NCBI GenBank assembly: GCA_035577985.1
Contig: DATJZY010000080.1
Coordinates: 1-32,024, forward strand
Direction of reading: 5' to 3'
DNA length: 32,024 bases
From: Candidatus Eisenbacteria bacterium
GTDB lineage: Bacteria; Desulfobacterota; Binatia; DP-6
Made by a program: the position numbers and the translations under genes. The notes beneath the pieces were generated by a model. The model ran no database searches. It worked only from the letters and a program-made list of their open reading frames with translations, and had not been told where the DNA came from. Every line of letters begins with the position of its first letter. The first letter of the stretch is position 1. Of the stretch, positions 8,784 to 15,941 are shown in pieces.

Positions 8784-9155
8784 ATGGCGCGACCTGCGGC
8801 GGTGGCTCTGCTGCTCTGCGACTCGGCGAGCGTCGACGCGGGCGGAAAGGTCACGCTCGCGGGCCTGGTCGACGTCCTGTGGGCGCCACGGTTTCCCGCC
8901 GTCCACCGCGAGCTGACCGTGTTCTGGAAGTGCCGCTTCCCGAGCGCCGGCGAGGCCTGGATCACGATCGAGGACCCGTCGGGGCGCACGGTCGTGACCA
9001 CCCGGCCGATCGCGACGGCGGCGGGGGGCGTCGCGCAGGAGATCCACCGCCTGGTCGACCTCGAGCTGCCGACCGCCGGCACCTACTGGGTGCAGCTCGT
9101 CGACGCGATGGGCCCGCTCGCAGAGACGCCGCTCGAGGTGCGCGCGAGCGGCTGA
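8784..9155 (+). CDS. DUF6941-like small protein
   Basis: A 123-residue protein beginning MARPAAVALLLCDSASVD, followed by GGKVTLAGLVDVLWAPRFP, a PSGRTV strand and a closing GTYWVQLVDA strand. These match my memory of the DUF6941 family: small beta-rich proteins of unknown function, often encoded beside translation or housekeeping genes. It has no signal peptide or membrane segment. The ATG at 8784 is supported by TACGTT placed 6 bases upstream as a possible -10, although no good -35 is seen. It is divergent from the ATP-grasp operon and tail to tail with efp. Confidence 0.6.
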   Translation: MARPAAVALLLCDSASVDAGGKVTLAGLVDVLWAPRFPAVHRELTVFWKCRFPSAGEAWITIEDPSGRTVVTTRPIATAAGGVAQEIHRLVDLELPTAGTYWVQLVDAMGPLAETPLEVRASG

Positions 9156-9169
9156 GGCACCGCTCAGCC
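9150..9169. terminator. Short hairpin between convergent genes
   Basis: GGCTGAG (9150-9156) and CTCAGCC (9163-9169) form a perfect 7-bp stem with a six-base loop. The stem contains both stop codons of the converging DUF6941-like and efp genes. There is no U-tract, so a terminator role is only suggestive. Confidence 0.3.
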
Positions 9170-9730
9170 CTTGGCGCGGCCGACGTACTCGCCGCTCTCG
9201 GTGTCGACCGTGACCACGTCGCCTTCGTTGATGAAGTTGGGTACGCCGACGACGAGGCCGGTCTCGGTCTTCGCGGGCTTGAGGACGTTCGACACGGTTG
9301 CGGTCTTGATGCCGGGCGCGGCCTCGACGACCTTCAAGTCGACCGTCTTCGGCAGGCTCACGCCGATCGGCGTGCCGTCGTGGAACTCGATCTCGATCTG
9401 GTTGTTCGGGACCAGGTAGTTGACGGCGTCGCCGAGCGCGTCGCGGTCGAGCTCGATCTGCTCGTAGTTGTCGGTGTTCATGAACGTGTAGCGGCCGCCG
9501 CTCTCGAAGAGGTACTCGGCCACGTGCTGCTCGAGGCTCACGCGCTCGACGCGATCTTCCGAGGCGAAGCGATACTCCGTCTGGGTACCGGCGCGCAGGT
9601 TGCGCAGCTTCACCTGCATGAAGCCGCGCTTGTTGCCGGGCGTCCGGTGCGTCGCCTGCATCACGCGCCAGAGCTGGCCCTCGTGCTCGATGATGTTGCC
9701 CACACGGAGCTGCGTCGCCTGCATCTGCAT
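9164..9730 (-). CDS. efp: Translation elongation factor P
   Basis: A 188-residue EF-P with all three beta domains. EF-P enters the ribosomal E site and relieves stalling at consecutive prolines. Domain I carries the loop TPGNKRGF, in which Asn33 aligns with the modified Lys34 of E. coli EF-P (PGKGQAF); the neighbouring residues are Lys34 and Arg35. The middle has FMNTDNYEQIEL and the end has VPNFINEGDVVTVDTESGEY, both family signatures. The N-terminus MQMQ offers two in-frame ATG codons, at 9730 and 9724; the promoter spacing favours 9730. No known EF-P modification enzyme gene is in the window. Confidence 0.95.
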   Translation of the reverse strand: MQMQATQLRVGNIIEHEGQLWRVMQATHRTPGNKRGFMQVKLRNLRAGTQTEYRFASEDRVERVSLEQHVAEYLFESGGRYTFMNTDNYEQIELDRDALGDAVNYLVPNNQIEIEFHDGTPIGVSLPKTVDLKVVEAAPGIKTATVSNVLKPAKTETGLVVGVPNFINEGDVVTVDTESGEYVGRAKG

Positions 9731-9739
9731 GACCGCAGC

Positions 9740-9768
9740 CGACTACCATCGGCCGCACGGGGACGCAA
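9740..9768 (-). promoter_or_regulatory. Candidate leaderless promoter of efp
   Basis: On the minus strand TTGCGT (9768-9763) is followed after 17 bases by TAGTCG (9745-9740), then 9 bases to the efp ATG. The predicted transcript would begin about 2 bases before the start codon. Confidence 0.4.
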
Positions 9769-9770
9769 TT

Positions 9771-10205
9771 TCACTGCAGGGGCGACGAGCCGGCGATGCG
9801 GGTGCGCGGCCCGATGAGCGGACCACCCTGATGGTGCACGATCCACCATCGACCGTCGCGGCGCTCGAAGACGTTCGTCGCCTGGACGCGTGCTTCGGTC
9901 CGGCCGTCCACCTCGCGGGTCTCGATCTCCTCCACGCACAGGACCCACGCCGCGTCGCCGACGACGCGGACGGTGATCTCGGAGAGCGTGAAGCGCATGC
10001 CGAGGGTTCCCGCGAAGATCTCCTCCCAGCTCTCCATGACGTCGGGCCAGCCGACGAGCGCGTTCCAGCCTGGATGGATGCACGTGATCGGCCCGCTCGG
10101 CAGCCAGAGCGCCCGCATGCGATCGATCTCGAGGCTCTCGAAGGCGCGATAGAAGGCGTCGTTCGCGGCGAGGACCGCGGCGTCGTCGCTGGTCGCCTGC
10201 GCCAT
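9771..10205 (-). CDS. SnoaL/NTF2-like protein (DUF4440 type)
   Basis: A 144-residue protein of the NTF2-like cone fold: an N-terminal helix pair (AANDAFYRAFESLEIDRMRALW), then GWPDVMESWEEIF, and beta strands ending in RRDGRWWIVHHQGG. Members of this subgroup bind or transform small hydrophobic molecules; the substrate here is unknown. I chose the ATG at 10205, five bases after the cupin stop. A GTG at 10214 (VSRMAQ) overlaps that stop as GTGA and is possible. It is last in a four-gene minus-strand operon. Confidence 0.8.
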   Translation of the reverse strand: MAQATSDDAAVLAANDAFYRAFESLEIDRMRALWLPSGPITCIHPGWNALVGWPDVMESWEEIFAGTLGMRFTLSEITVRVVGDAAWVLCVEEIETREVDGRTEARVQATNVFERRDGRWWIVHHQGGPLIGPRTRIAGSSPLQ

Positions 10206-10210
10206 CCGAC

Positions 10211-10534
10211 TCACCCGGGCTTCGGCGCCATCATGACGAGCAGCGCGAGGCGCTCGGGGCCGGGATTGTGGACGGCGTGATCGCTCCCGGCCGGAGCGCA
10301 CACGAGGTCGCCGGGCCGCACGTCGCGCTCGTCGGCGTCGACCCGGATGCGGCCGGTTCCCGACAGGACGTAGTAGAGCTTGTCGCCGACCGCGTGCTTG
10401 TGTCCCGCCTGCGCCTGGCCCGGCTCGAGGCCGTAGACGTCGCAGAACAGACTCGCCGTGTCGACGAGGTTCGTCTTCTTCATCTTGTCCGGGGCGAAGG
10501 CCGTCCGCTGAGGAACGTGGACGAAGCGATCCAT
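10211..10534 (-). CDS. Small cupin-domain protein
   Basis: A 107-residue single cupin barrel. Metal-binding positions are visible in GHKHAVGDKLYYVLSG (two His) and in PAGSDHAVHN (third His); the usual Glu position reads Asp/Lys, so metal binding may be altered. PGDLVCAPAG marks the second cupin motif. The start is well supported by AAGGAG 5 bases before the ATG; that Shine-Dalgarno sequence is inside the last codons of the upstream CinA-like gene. The function is not assignable from sequence; sensing or isomerising a small molecule is typical of the family. Confidence 0.85.
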   Translation of the reverse strand: MDRFVHVPQRTAFAPDKMKKTNLVDTASLFCDVYGLEPGQAQAGHKHAVGDKLYYVLSGTGRIRVDADERDVRPGDLVCAPAGSDHAVHNPGPERLALLVMMAPKPG

Positions 10535-10536
10535 GC

Positions 10537-11346
10537 TCACTCCTTCAAAGTCCGCAGCATCGCGGTGAGCGCAGTGGCCGCGGCGGCGACGCGCTCCTCG
10601 GCCTCGAGCGCCGTGCCGCCGCAGGCGGTGAGACGTACCCGCAGGTCGCACTCGGGCGCGAACGCCGTCGGCAGCGACTTCACGTGCACGGTGGGGTGCG
10701 TCGCCATGAGGCGCTCGGCGAGCGTGGTGATGCGCGATTCGTCGCCGCACCCGGAGGCGACCTCGCGCTCCGCGAGGAACACGGGCGTTCCGAGGCGCGC
10801 CGCGATGCGGTCGGACGCCGCCTCGAAGAGCGCCTGCATCTCGAACGGCACGCCGGGGACGCAGAGGACGGCGAACGCCGGGGTGGCGAGGAGGACGCCG
10901 GGCGCGGTGCCGACCGTGTTCTCGATGAAGTCGGCACCCTCGGGAAGCTGTGCCATCTTGCGCCGCTCGGGTGTGAGTGTCCCGTCCGTGACCGCACCTT
11001 GCGCCGCCAGCTCGGCGTAGCGCCGGGCGACGGCGGCGAGCGCGGTCGGATGCTCGCGCAGGCCGCGTCCGAAGCCGGCGGCGACGCCGACCAGCGTGCG
11101 ATCGTCGAACGTCGGCCCGAGTCCGCCGCTCGTGACCACGAGCGCGGCGCCGTTGGCCCGCGCGTGCCGGATCTCGCGCGCGATCGCGGGCGGATCGTCG
11201 TCGACGACCGTGATCCGCGTCACGCGTCCCCCGAGACCGGGGAGGCGAGCCGCGAGCCAGGCGGAGTTGGTGTCGACCCTGTGGCCGCGGACGAGCTCGT
11301 GGCCTACGGCGAGGATCTCGACCGGAACGCCCAGCTGCTGCGACAT
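10537..11346 (-). CDS. CinA N-terminal / MoCF-biosynthesis domain protein
   Basis: A 269-residue protein made of the molybdopterin-binding-type domain found at the N-terminus of CinA. GHELVRGHRVDTNSAWLAARL, VTSGGLGPTFDDRT and LCVPGVPFEMQ are the family landmarks. The C-terminal nicotinamide-nucleotide deamidase domain of full CinA is absent. CinA N-domains act on nucleotide diphosphates such as ADP-ribose, and related MogA/MoaB domains bind molybdopterin; which applies here cannot be decided. The ATG at 11346 overlaps the upstream stop as TGATG, so it is coupled to the membrane-protein gene. Confidence 0.82.
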   Translation of the reverse strand: MSQQLGVPVEILAVGHELVRGHRVDTNSAWLAARLPGLGGRVTRITVVDDDPPAIAREIRHARANGAALVVTSGGLGPTFDDRTLVGVAAGFGRGLREHPTALAAVARRYAELAAQGAVTDGTLTPERRKMAQLPEGADFIENTVGTAPGVLLATPAFAVLCVPGVPFEMQALFEAASDRIAARLGTPVFLAEREVASGCGDESRITTLAERLMATHPTVHVKSLPTAFAPECDLRVRLTACGGTALEAEERVAAAATALTAMLRTLKE

Positions 11347-11876
11347 CAGGAGACGGAATGCCCGCCGCTCACGGGCGCCGGCGGCGCCGCGTGCAGGGTC
11401 TGTGTCAGCCGGAGGCCGAGCCATGCCACCCACACGGTGATCGCGACCGCCAGCCAGGCGGCGCCGCGCATGCGACGCAGCATGCCGCGCTGCTTTTCGG
11501 GTTCGACCGGAAGGTCGCCCAGCTCGGCGCGCACCAGGCGGTGGGCGAGGCCGAAGGAAAGGTAGGAGGCCGGCAGGATGATCAGCAGGAAGGTCAGCCC
11601 GAGCTTGCCGGCGAGGAGCCAGACGAGCTGGCCGAACGCCGGGCCGTACGCCGCCTTGAGATCGGTGATGGCGCTCCACCCCGATGCGAGCGCGGCCAGA
11701 AGGGCGCCGAACGAGAGCACGTTGTACGGACGCAGCCCGCGGGCGAGGGCGCGCCGCTGCAGCGCGGGATCGTCGATGGCCTCCATGGCCGGCAGGAAGA
11801 TGGCCGCGAGCGCGACCGTTCCACCCAGGTACACCGCGAGCGCGAGCAGATGCACGAGCCGCGTGAACGGGTCCAT
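11346..11876 (-). CDS. CopD-like four-helix membrane protein
   Basis: A 176-residue integral membrane protein with four predicted helices: about residues 8-30 (LLALAVYLGGTVALAAIFLP), 50-68, 84-108 and 146-164. The first helix begins with His in TRLVHLLALAVYLGG, as in CopD-like and HemJ-like proteins that handle copper or heme. The match is weak and no metal site is certain. It leads the operon with the CinA-domain, cupin and SnoaL-like genes, and is divergent from nuoB with 83 bases between start codons. Confidence 0.7.
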   Translation of the reverse strand: MDPFTRLVHLLALAVYLGGTVALAAIFLPAMEAIDDPALQRRALARGLRPYNVLSFGALLAALASGWSAITDLKAAYGPAFGQLVWLLAGKLGLTFLLIILPASYLSFGLAHRLVRAELGDLPVEPEKQRGMLRRMRGAAWLAVAITVWVAWLGLRLTQTLHAAPPAPVSGGHSVS

Positions 11877-11884
11877 GTGTCGCG

Positions 11885-11913
11885 TCGCTAACCCGCCGGT
11901 CTCGGGTTTGCAA
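11885..11913 (-). promoter_or_regulatory. Candidate leaderless promoter of the CopD-like operon
   Basis: On the minus strand TTGCAA (11913-11908), 17 bases, TAGCGA (11890-11885), then 8 bases to the ATG. It stands back to back with the nuoB promoter, with only four bases between their -35 elements. Confidence 0.4.
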
Positions 11914-11917
11914 GGCT

Positions 11918-11946
11918 TTGACACCACGAGGAGGGCCGGGTACGAA
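11918..11946 (+). promoter_or_regulatory. Candidate promoter of nuoBFG
   Basis: TTGACA (11918-11923), 17 bases, TACGAA (11941-11946), then 13 bases to the nuoB ATG. The -35 is consensus. The predicted leader is only a few bases. Confidence 0.45.
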
Positions 11947-11959
11947 TTCGTGCGAACCC

Positions 11960-12502
11960 ATGGCGAAGCCGCTGACGATCGCGCGCCCGCGTCGGGCGAC
12001 CTCGGGAGAGGAAGCGCTGCTCGCCGAGGCCGTCGTCGTGACGCGACTCGATCGCGCCATCGGCTGGGCTCGCAAGTACTCCATCTTCCCGTACCCGTTC
12101 GCGACCGCCTGCTGCGCCATGGAGTACATGTCGCTGTCGATGTCTCCGTACGACATCGATCGCTTCGGCGCGCTCCTGCCACGGTTCACGCCGCGGCAGT
12201 CGGACCTCCTCATGGTCATCGGCACGGTCACCATGCGCCAGGCGCCGATCCTGCGCCGGGTGTACGACCAGATGGCCGAGCCGAAGTGGGTCATGGCCTT
12301 CGGTGCCTGCGCGTCGACCGGCGGCTTCTACGACAACTACGCGACGCTGCCCGGGATCGATCGGATCGTCCCGGTCGACGTCTACGTTCCCGGATGTCCG
12401 CCGCGGCCCGAGGCCGTCCTCGACGGTCTCATGGCGCTCCAGCGCAAGATCCAGCGCTCGAGGCATCCGTTGGGTCCCGCGGCGCAGGACGCCGCGAGCT
12501 AG
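11960..12502 (+). CDS. nuoB: NADH-quinone oxidoreductase subunit B
   Basis: A 180-residue NuoB, the peripheral-arm subunit that holds the terminal iron-sulfur cluster N2, which passes electrons to quinone. All four cluster ligands are present: Cys51 and Cys52 (TACCAMEYM), Cys117 (GACASTGG) and Cys146 (VPGCPPRPE). The ATG at 11960 gives a normal-length N-terminus; the TTG at 11918 would lie on the -35 element of the promoter. nuoF follows after 10 bases, without nuoC, nuoD or nuoE in between, which is not the common order. Confidence 0.95.
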   Translation: MAKPLTIARPRRATSGEEALLAEAVVVTRLDRAIGWARKYSIFPYPFATACCAMEYMSLSMSPYDIDRFGALLPRFTPRQSDLLMVIGTVTMRQAPILRRVYDQMAEPKWVMAFGACASTGGFYDNYATLPGIDRIVPVDVYVPGCPPRPEAVLDGLMALQRKIQRSRHPLGPAAQDAAS

Positions 12503-12512
12503 TCCGGGGATC

Positions 12513-13826
12513 ATGCCCGAACGGATCCTGCTCCGGTGCCGGGACATCCCGGACCTGCGACGGCTGCCGGTCTACCTGAAGCACGGGGGCTACGAGTCCG
12601 CCAGAAAGGCGCTCACCCAGCACACGCCGGAGCAGCTGGTCGACATGGTGAAGGCGTCGAATCTCCGCGGCCGCGGGGGTGCGGGCTTCCCGACGGGGAT
12701 GAAGTGGAGCTTCCTGCCGAAGCAGAGCGAGAAGCCGGTCTACCTGTGCGTGAATGCCGACGAGTCCGAGCCCGGGACCTTCAAGGATCGCGAGATCATG
12801 GAGGACGATCCGCACCAGCTCCTGGAGGGCGTCCTCATCTCCGCCTTCGCCATCAAGTGTCACCGCGCCTACATCTACATCCGCGGCGAGATGCTGACCG
12901 GCTACGAGCGGCTCTGGGAGGCGGTGCAGGAGGCGAACGCGGGCGGCTTCCTCGGCAAGAACATCTTCGGCACCGGCTTCGACCTCGAGGTCATCGTCCA
13001 CCGCGGCGCGGGCGCCTACATCTGTGGCGAGGAGACGGGGCTCATCGAATCGCTCGAAGGCAAGCGCGCCTATCCGCGCATCAAGCCCCCGTTCCCGGCG
13101 ACCCACGGGGTGTTCGGCTGCCCGACGATCGTCAACAACGTGGAGACGCTCGCCTGCGTGCCGCACATCGTCACGCGCGGCGCCGACTGGTTCAAGTCGA
13201 TCGGACCGGAGAAGAGCCCCGGGCCGAAGCTCTTCTGCGTCTCGGGACACGTCGTGCGTCCGGGGACGTACGAGCTGCCGATGGGCACGCCGCTGCGCGA
13301 GATCATCTACGAGCACGCGGGCGGGATCCCGAACGGCCGCGCGCTGAAAGGCGTCATCCCCGGCGGCGCGTCCATGCCGGTGTTCACGCCCGACGAGATC
13401 GACGTCGCGATGGACATGGACTCGGTGCAGAAGGCGGGCTCGTTCCTGGGCTCGGCCGGCATCATGGTGATGGACGACACCGTGTGCATGGTGTGGGCGA
13501 CGCTCACGCTGGCGCACTTCTTCCGCCACGAGTCGTGCGGGCAGTGCACGCCCTGTCGCGAGGGAACCGGCTGGCTCGAGAACGTCCTGCACGGGCTCGA
13601 AGAGGGCCACGCCTCGCCGCAGGACGTGGATCTCCTCCTCAACATCTCGAACAACATGATGGGCAACACCATCTGCGCCCTCGCCGACGCCGCGGCCATG
13701 CCCGTGCGAGCCTTCGTGACCAAGTACCGTGCGGAGTTCGAGGAGCACGCCCGGCTCGGTCGGTGCCCGTTCAACACGCGCGCCGAGCTGCGCGCCGCGG
13801 AGCCACGCGCCCATGCCCACGGTTGA
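12513..13826 (+). CDS. nuoF: NADH-quinone oxidoreductase subunit F
   Basis: A 437-residue NuoF, the NADH dehydrogenase subunit carrying FMN and cluster N3. GRGGAGFPTGMKW (residues 53-65) is the FMN/NADH loop; NADESEPGTFKDR (81-93) and GAYICGEETGL (167-177) are also standard. Cluster N3 ligands are Cys342, Cys345 and Cys348 in SCGQCTPCREGTGW, plus Cys388. Length is normal. The usual partner subunit E, with its [2Fe-2S] cluster, is not encoded next to it. The last 14 bases overlap nuoG. Confidence 0.96.
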   Translation: MPERILLRCRDIPDLRRLPVYLKHGGYESARKALTQHTPEQLVDMVKASNLRGRGGAGFPTGMKWSFLPKQSEKPVYLCVNADESEPGTFKDREIMEDDPHQLLEGVLISAFAIKCHRAYIYIRGEMLTGYERLWEAVQEANAGGFLGKNIFGTGFDLEVIVHRGAGAYICGEETGLIESLEGKRAYPRIKPPFPATHGVFGCPTIVNNVETLACVPHIVTRGADWFKSIGPEKSPGPKLFCVSGHVVRPGTYELPMGTPLREIIYEHAGGIPNGRALKGVIPGGASMPVFTPDEIDVAMDMDSVQKAGSFLGSAGIMVMDDTVCMVWATLTLAHFFRHESCGQCTPCREGTGWLENVLHGLEEGHASPQDVDLLLNISNNMMGNTICALADAAAMPVRAFVTKYRAEFEEHARLGRCPFNTRAELRAAEPRAHAHG

Positions 13827-15402
13827 GATCGACGGCAAGAAGGTCGAGGTCGAGGACGGCCTCACGGTGATCCAGGCCGCCGACCGATTGGGGATCGAGA
13901 TCCCGCATTACTGCTGGCACCCGGGGCTCTCGATCTCCGGCAACTGCCGGATGTGCCTGGTCGAGATCGAGAAGTCGCCGAAGCTGCAGATCGCCTGCAA
14001 CACGCGCGTGACGGACGGCATGGTCGTCCACACGACGAGCGAGAAGACGAAGACGGCCCAGAAGGCGGTCCTTGAGTTCCTCCTCATCAACCACCCGATC
14101 GACTGCCCCGTCTGCGATCAGGCCGGCGAGTGCAAGCTGCAAGAGTACTACATGGACTACGATCGCCAGCGCAGCCGCGTGCCGCTGGCGGCCAAGGTGA
14201 AGAAGGGCAAAGCGATCCCGATCGGGCCCCACGTCATGCTCGATCAGGAGCGCTGCATCCTGTGCGCGCGCTGCACGCGCTTCGTCGACGAGGTGACGCA
14301 CACGAGCGAGATCGGGATCTTCGAGCGCGGCGACCACTCGCGCATCGAGCTGGCACCGGGCCGCACGCTCGACAACCCGTACTCGATCAACGTCGTCGAC
14401 ATCTGCCCGGTCGGGGCGCTCACCAGCAAGGAGTTCCGTTTCAAGGCGCGCGTCTGGTACCTCGAGCGGACGAACTCGGTGTGCGGGGGCTGCGCCAACG
14501 GCTGCAACATCGAGATCTACCACCGCGAAGGACGGATCTTCCGCTTCCAGCCGCGCGCGAACCCGGACGTGAACCAGTACTGGATGTGCGACGAGGGACG
14601 CCTGTCCTACGCGGGCCTCCAGGGCGAGGGACGCCTCCTGCAACCGCTCGTGCGCGGCGCGGGCGGCTTCGCGCCGGCCGAGTGGTCGGCGGCGCTCGCT
14701 GCGACTCTGGCGCATCTCGGGGAGATCGCGAAGGACGGCGCCGGGTCCGTCGCCGTCATCGTGTCGGCGCAGGCGTCCAACGAGGAGGTCTTCCTCGCGC
14801 GGCAGCTCGCGCGGAGGCTCGACGCGACGATCGGGGGCATCTCGTGGTCGCCGGCCAGCGCCTTCCACGACGACTTCCTCGTCAAGGCGGACCGGAACCC
14901 GAATACCCGGGGGCTGGCATTGCAGGGGCTCGGCACCGACGCGACGGGCGTGGAGGCGGTGCTCGCCGGCATCGAGGCGGGGCGCGTGAAAGGCCTCGTC
15001 CTCGTGCGTGCCGATCTCACGACCTGGCTCCCCGACGAGCGGACGAAGCGCGGGCTCGAGAAGCTCTCGTACCTCGTCGTGCTCGACAGCGACCAGCGCG
15101 AGGTGGCGCAGTACGCCGACGTGGTGCTGCCGATCGCCACCTACGCCGAGAGCGACGGAACCTTCACGAACCACGCTGGACGCGTGCAGCGCTTCTGGCA
15201 GGCGGTGAAGCCGGCCGGCGACGCCATCACGGGTTGGCGCGCGCTCGCCGATCTCCTCGCAGGCAGCGAGTTCGAGGGGGCACCCGCCGCCGAGTCCGTG
15301 TTCGCGGCGCTGGCGTCGGAAGGCGGCGCGTTCGCCGGTCTCGCCTACGACGTCCTCGGCACGGCGGGCGCGAGCGCGGCGAATCCGCGCGCCAGCGCCT
15401 GA
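13813..15402 (+). CDS. nuoG: NADH-quinone oxidoreductase subunit G
   Basis: A 529-residue NuoG-like protein. The N-terminal [2Fe-2S] ferredoxin domain has Cys34, Cys45, Cys48 and Cys62. The HPIDCPVCDQAGECKLQ segment gives the His/Cys3 cluster, and CILCARCTRF with ICPVGAL the next [4Fe-4S] cluster. CGGCANGCNIEIYHREGRI with a downstream MCDEGR is the molybdopterin-type cluster motif. The molybdopterin-domain remainder is much shorter than in the roughly 900-residue E. coli NuoG, as in compact versions. The ATG at 13813 starts MPTVEIDGKKVEVEDG, inside the end of nuoF. Its last 58 bases overlap an opposing gene. Confidence 0.94.
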   Translation: MPTVEIDGKKVEVEDGLTVIQAADRLGIEIPHYCWHPGLSISGNCRMCLVEIEKSPKLQIACNTRVTDGMVVHTTSEKTKTAQKAVLEFLLINHPIDCPVCDQAGECKLQEYYMDYDRQRSRVPLAAKVKKGKAIPIGPHVMLDQERCILCARCTRFVDEVTHTSEIGIFERGDHSRIELAPGRTLDNPYSINVVDICPVGALTSKEFRFKARVWYLERTNSVCGGCANGCNIEIYHREGRIFRFQPRANPDVNQYWMCDEGRLSYAGLQGEGRLLQPLVRGAGGFAPAEWSAALAATLAHLGEIAKDGAGSVAVIVSAQASNEEVFLARQLARRLDATIGGISWSPASAFHDDFLVKADRNPNTRGLALQGLGTDATGVEAVLAGIEAGRVKGLVLVRADLTTWLPDERTKRGLEKLSYLVVLDSDQREVAQYADVVLPIATYAESDGTFTNHAGRVQRFWQAVKPAGDAITGWRALADLLAGSEFEGAPAAESVFAALASEGGAFAGLAYDVLGTAGASAANPRASA

Positions 15403-15890
15403 AGGCGGCGGCTCCGCGCCCCCGAGCCGACGGCGCGCGCCAGCACACGCGGCGGCACTGCCGCGATCGTGGCCGCGTCCGGGAACGTGCGCAGCGATCG
15501 TGCCACCGGACACCGCCGCCCGAGGGCGAGGAGCGCACGCGCCGACACGGGCTCGCGCCCGAGTAGCTCGAGCGCCGCGTCTTCGAAGGCGGACGTCCCC
15601 CGCAGTCGGGTCGCACGCCGCGAGTCCAGGCGGAGCGCATGGCGAACGCGCGACGCAATCGGCGCGAGGACCTCGGTGTCGCGTGCGTCGGCGCCGGTGA
15701 CGCTCACGACCACGCCGTCGGGCGACGGTCGCAGCACGACGAGATGGACGCGACCGTCGGTGCCGTGCTCCGCGCGGGCGAGGCCGCGGCGCGCCCAGGG
15801 TCGCCACGGAACATCGCACGCGCGTGCGAGCGCCGCGACGTCGACCCGGCGTCGGGTGGGCAGCAGGATGTATCCGGTCTCGCGGCGCAT
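15345..15890 (-). CDS. Truncated AlkA-like (HhH-GPD fold) protein
   Basis: A 181-residue frame filling the space between nuoG and the siroheme reductase gene. Residues about 60-175 resemble the N-terminal and first helical part of AlkA-type 3-methyladenine DNA glycosylases: RHALRLD, SAFEDAALELLGREPVSARALLALG, then LRTFPDAATIAAVPP and ARSRRLQALARGFAAL. It stops before the helix-hairpin-helix and the catalytic Asp, so glycosylase activity is unlikely. It could be a decayed glycosylase or a new use of the fold. The ATG at 15890 is the likely start. The 3' end overlaps nuoG by 58 bases. A false frame cannot be excluded. Confidence 0.45.
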   Translation of the reverse strand: MRRETGYILLPTRRRVDVAALARACDVPWRPWARRGLARAEHGTDGRVHLVVLRPSPDGVVVSVTGADARDTEVLAPIASRVRHALRLDSRRATRLRGTSAFEDAALELLGREPVSARALLALGRRCPVARSLRTFPDAATIAAVPPRVLARAVGSGARSRRLQALARGFAALAPAVPRTS

Positions 15891-15894
15891 GACG

Positions 15895-15924
15895 TTGACT
15901 CTGCGGAATGGGGGTCGGCATAAT
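15895..15924 (+). promoter_or_regulatory. Candidate promoter of the siroheme reductase operon
   Basis: TTGACT (15895-15900), 18 bases, CATAAT (15919-15924), then 17 bases to the ATG. Both boxes match sigma-70 consensus in five of six positions, the best promoter in the window. Confidence 0.5.
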
Positions 15925-15941
15925 GCCACGCCGAGCCGAAA

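Noticed and set aside
11918..11959. An upstream TTG start adding 14 residues to NuoB
   Set aside because: The TTG lies inside a consensus -35 element and the added residues do not match the family; the ATG at 11960 does.
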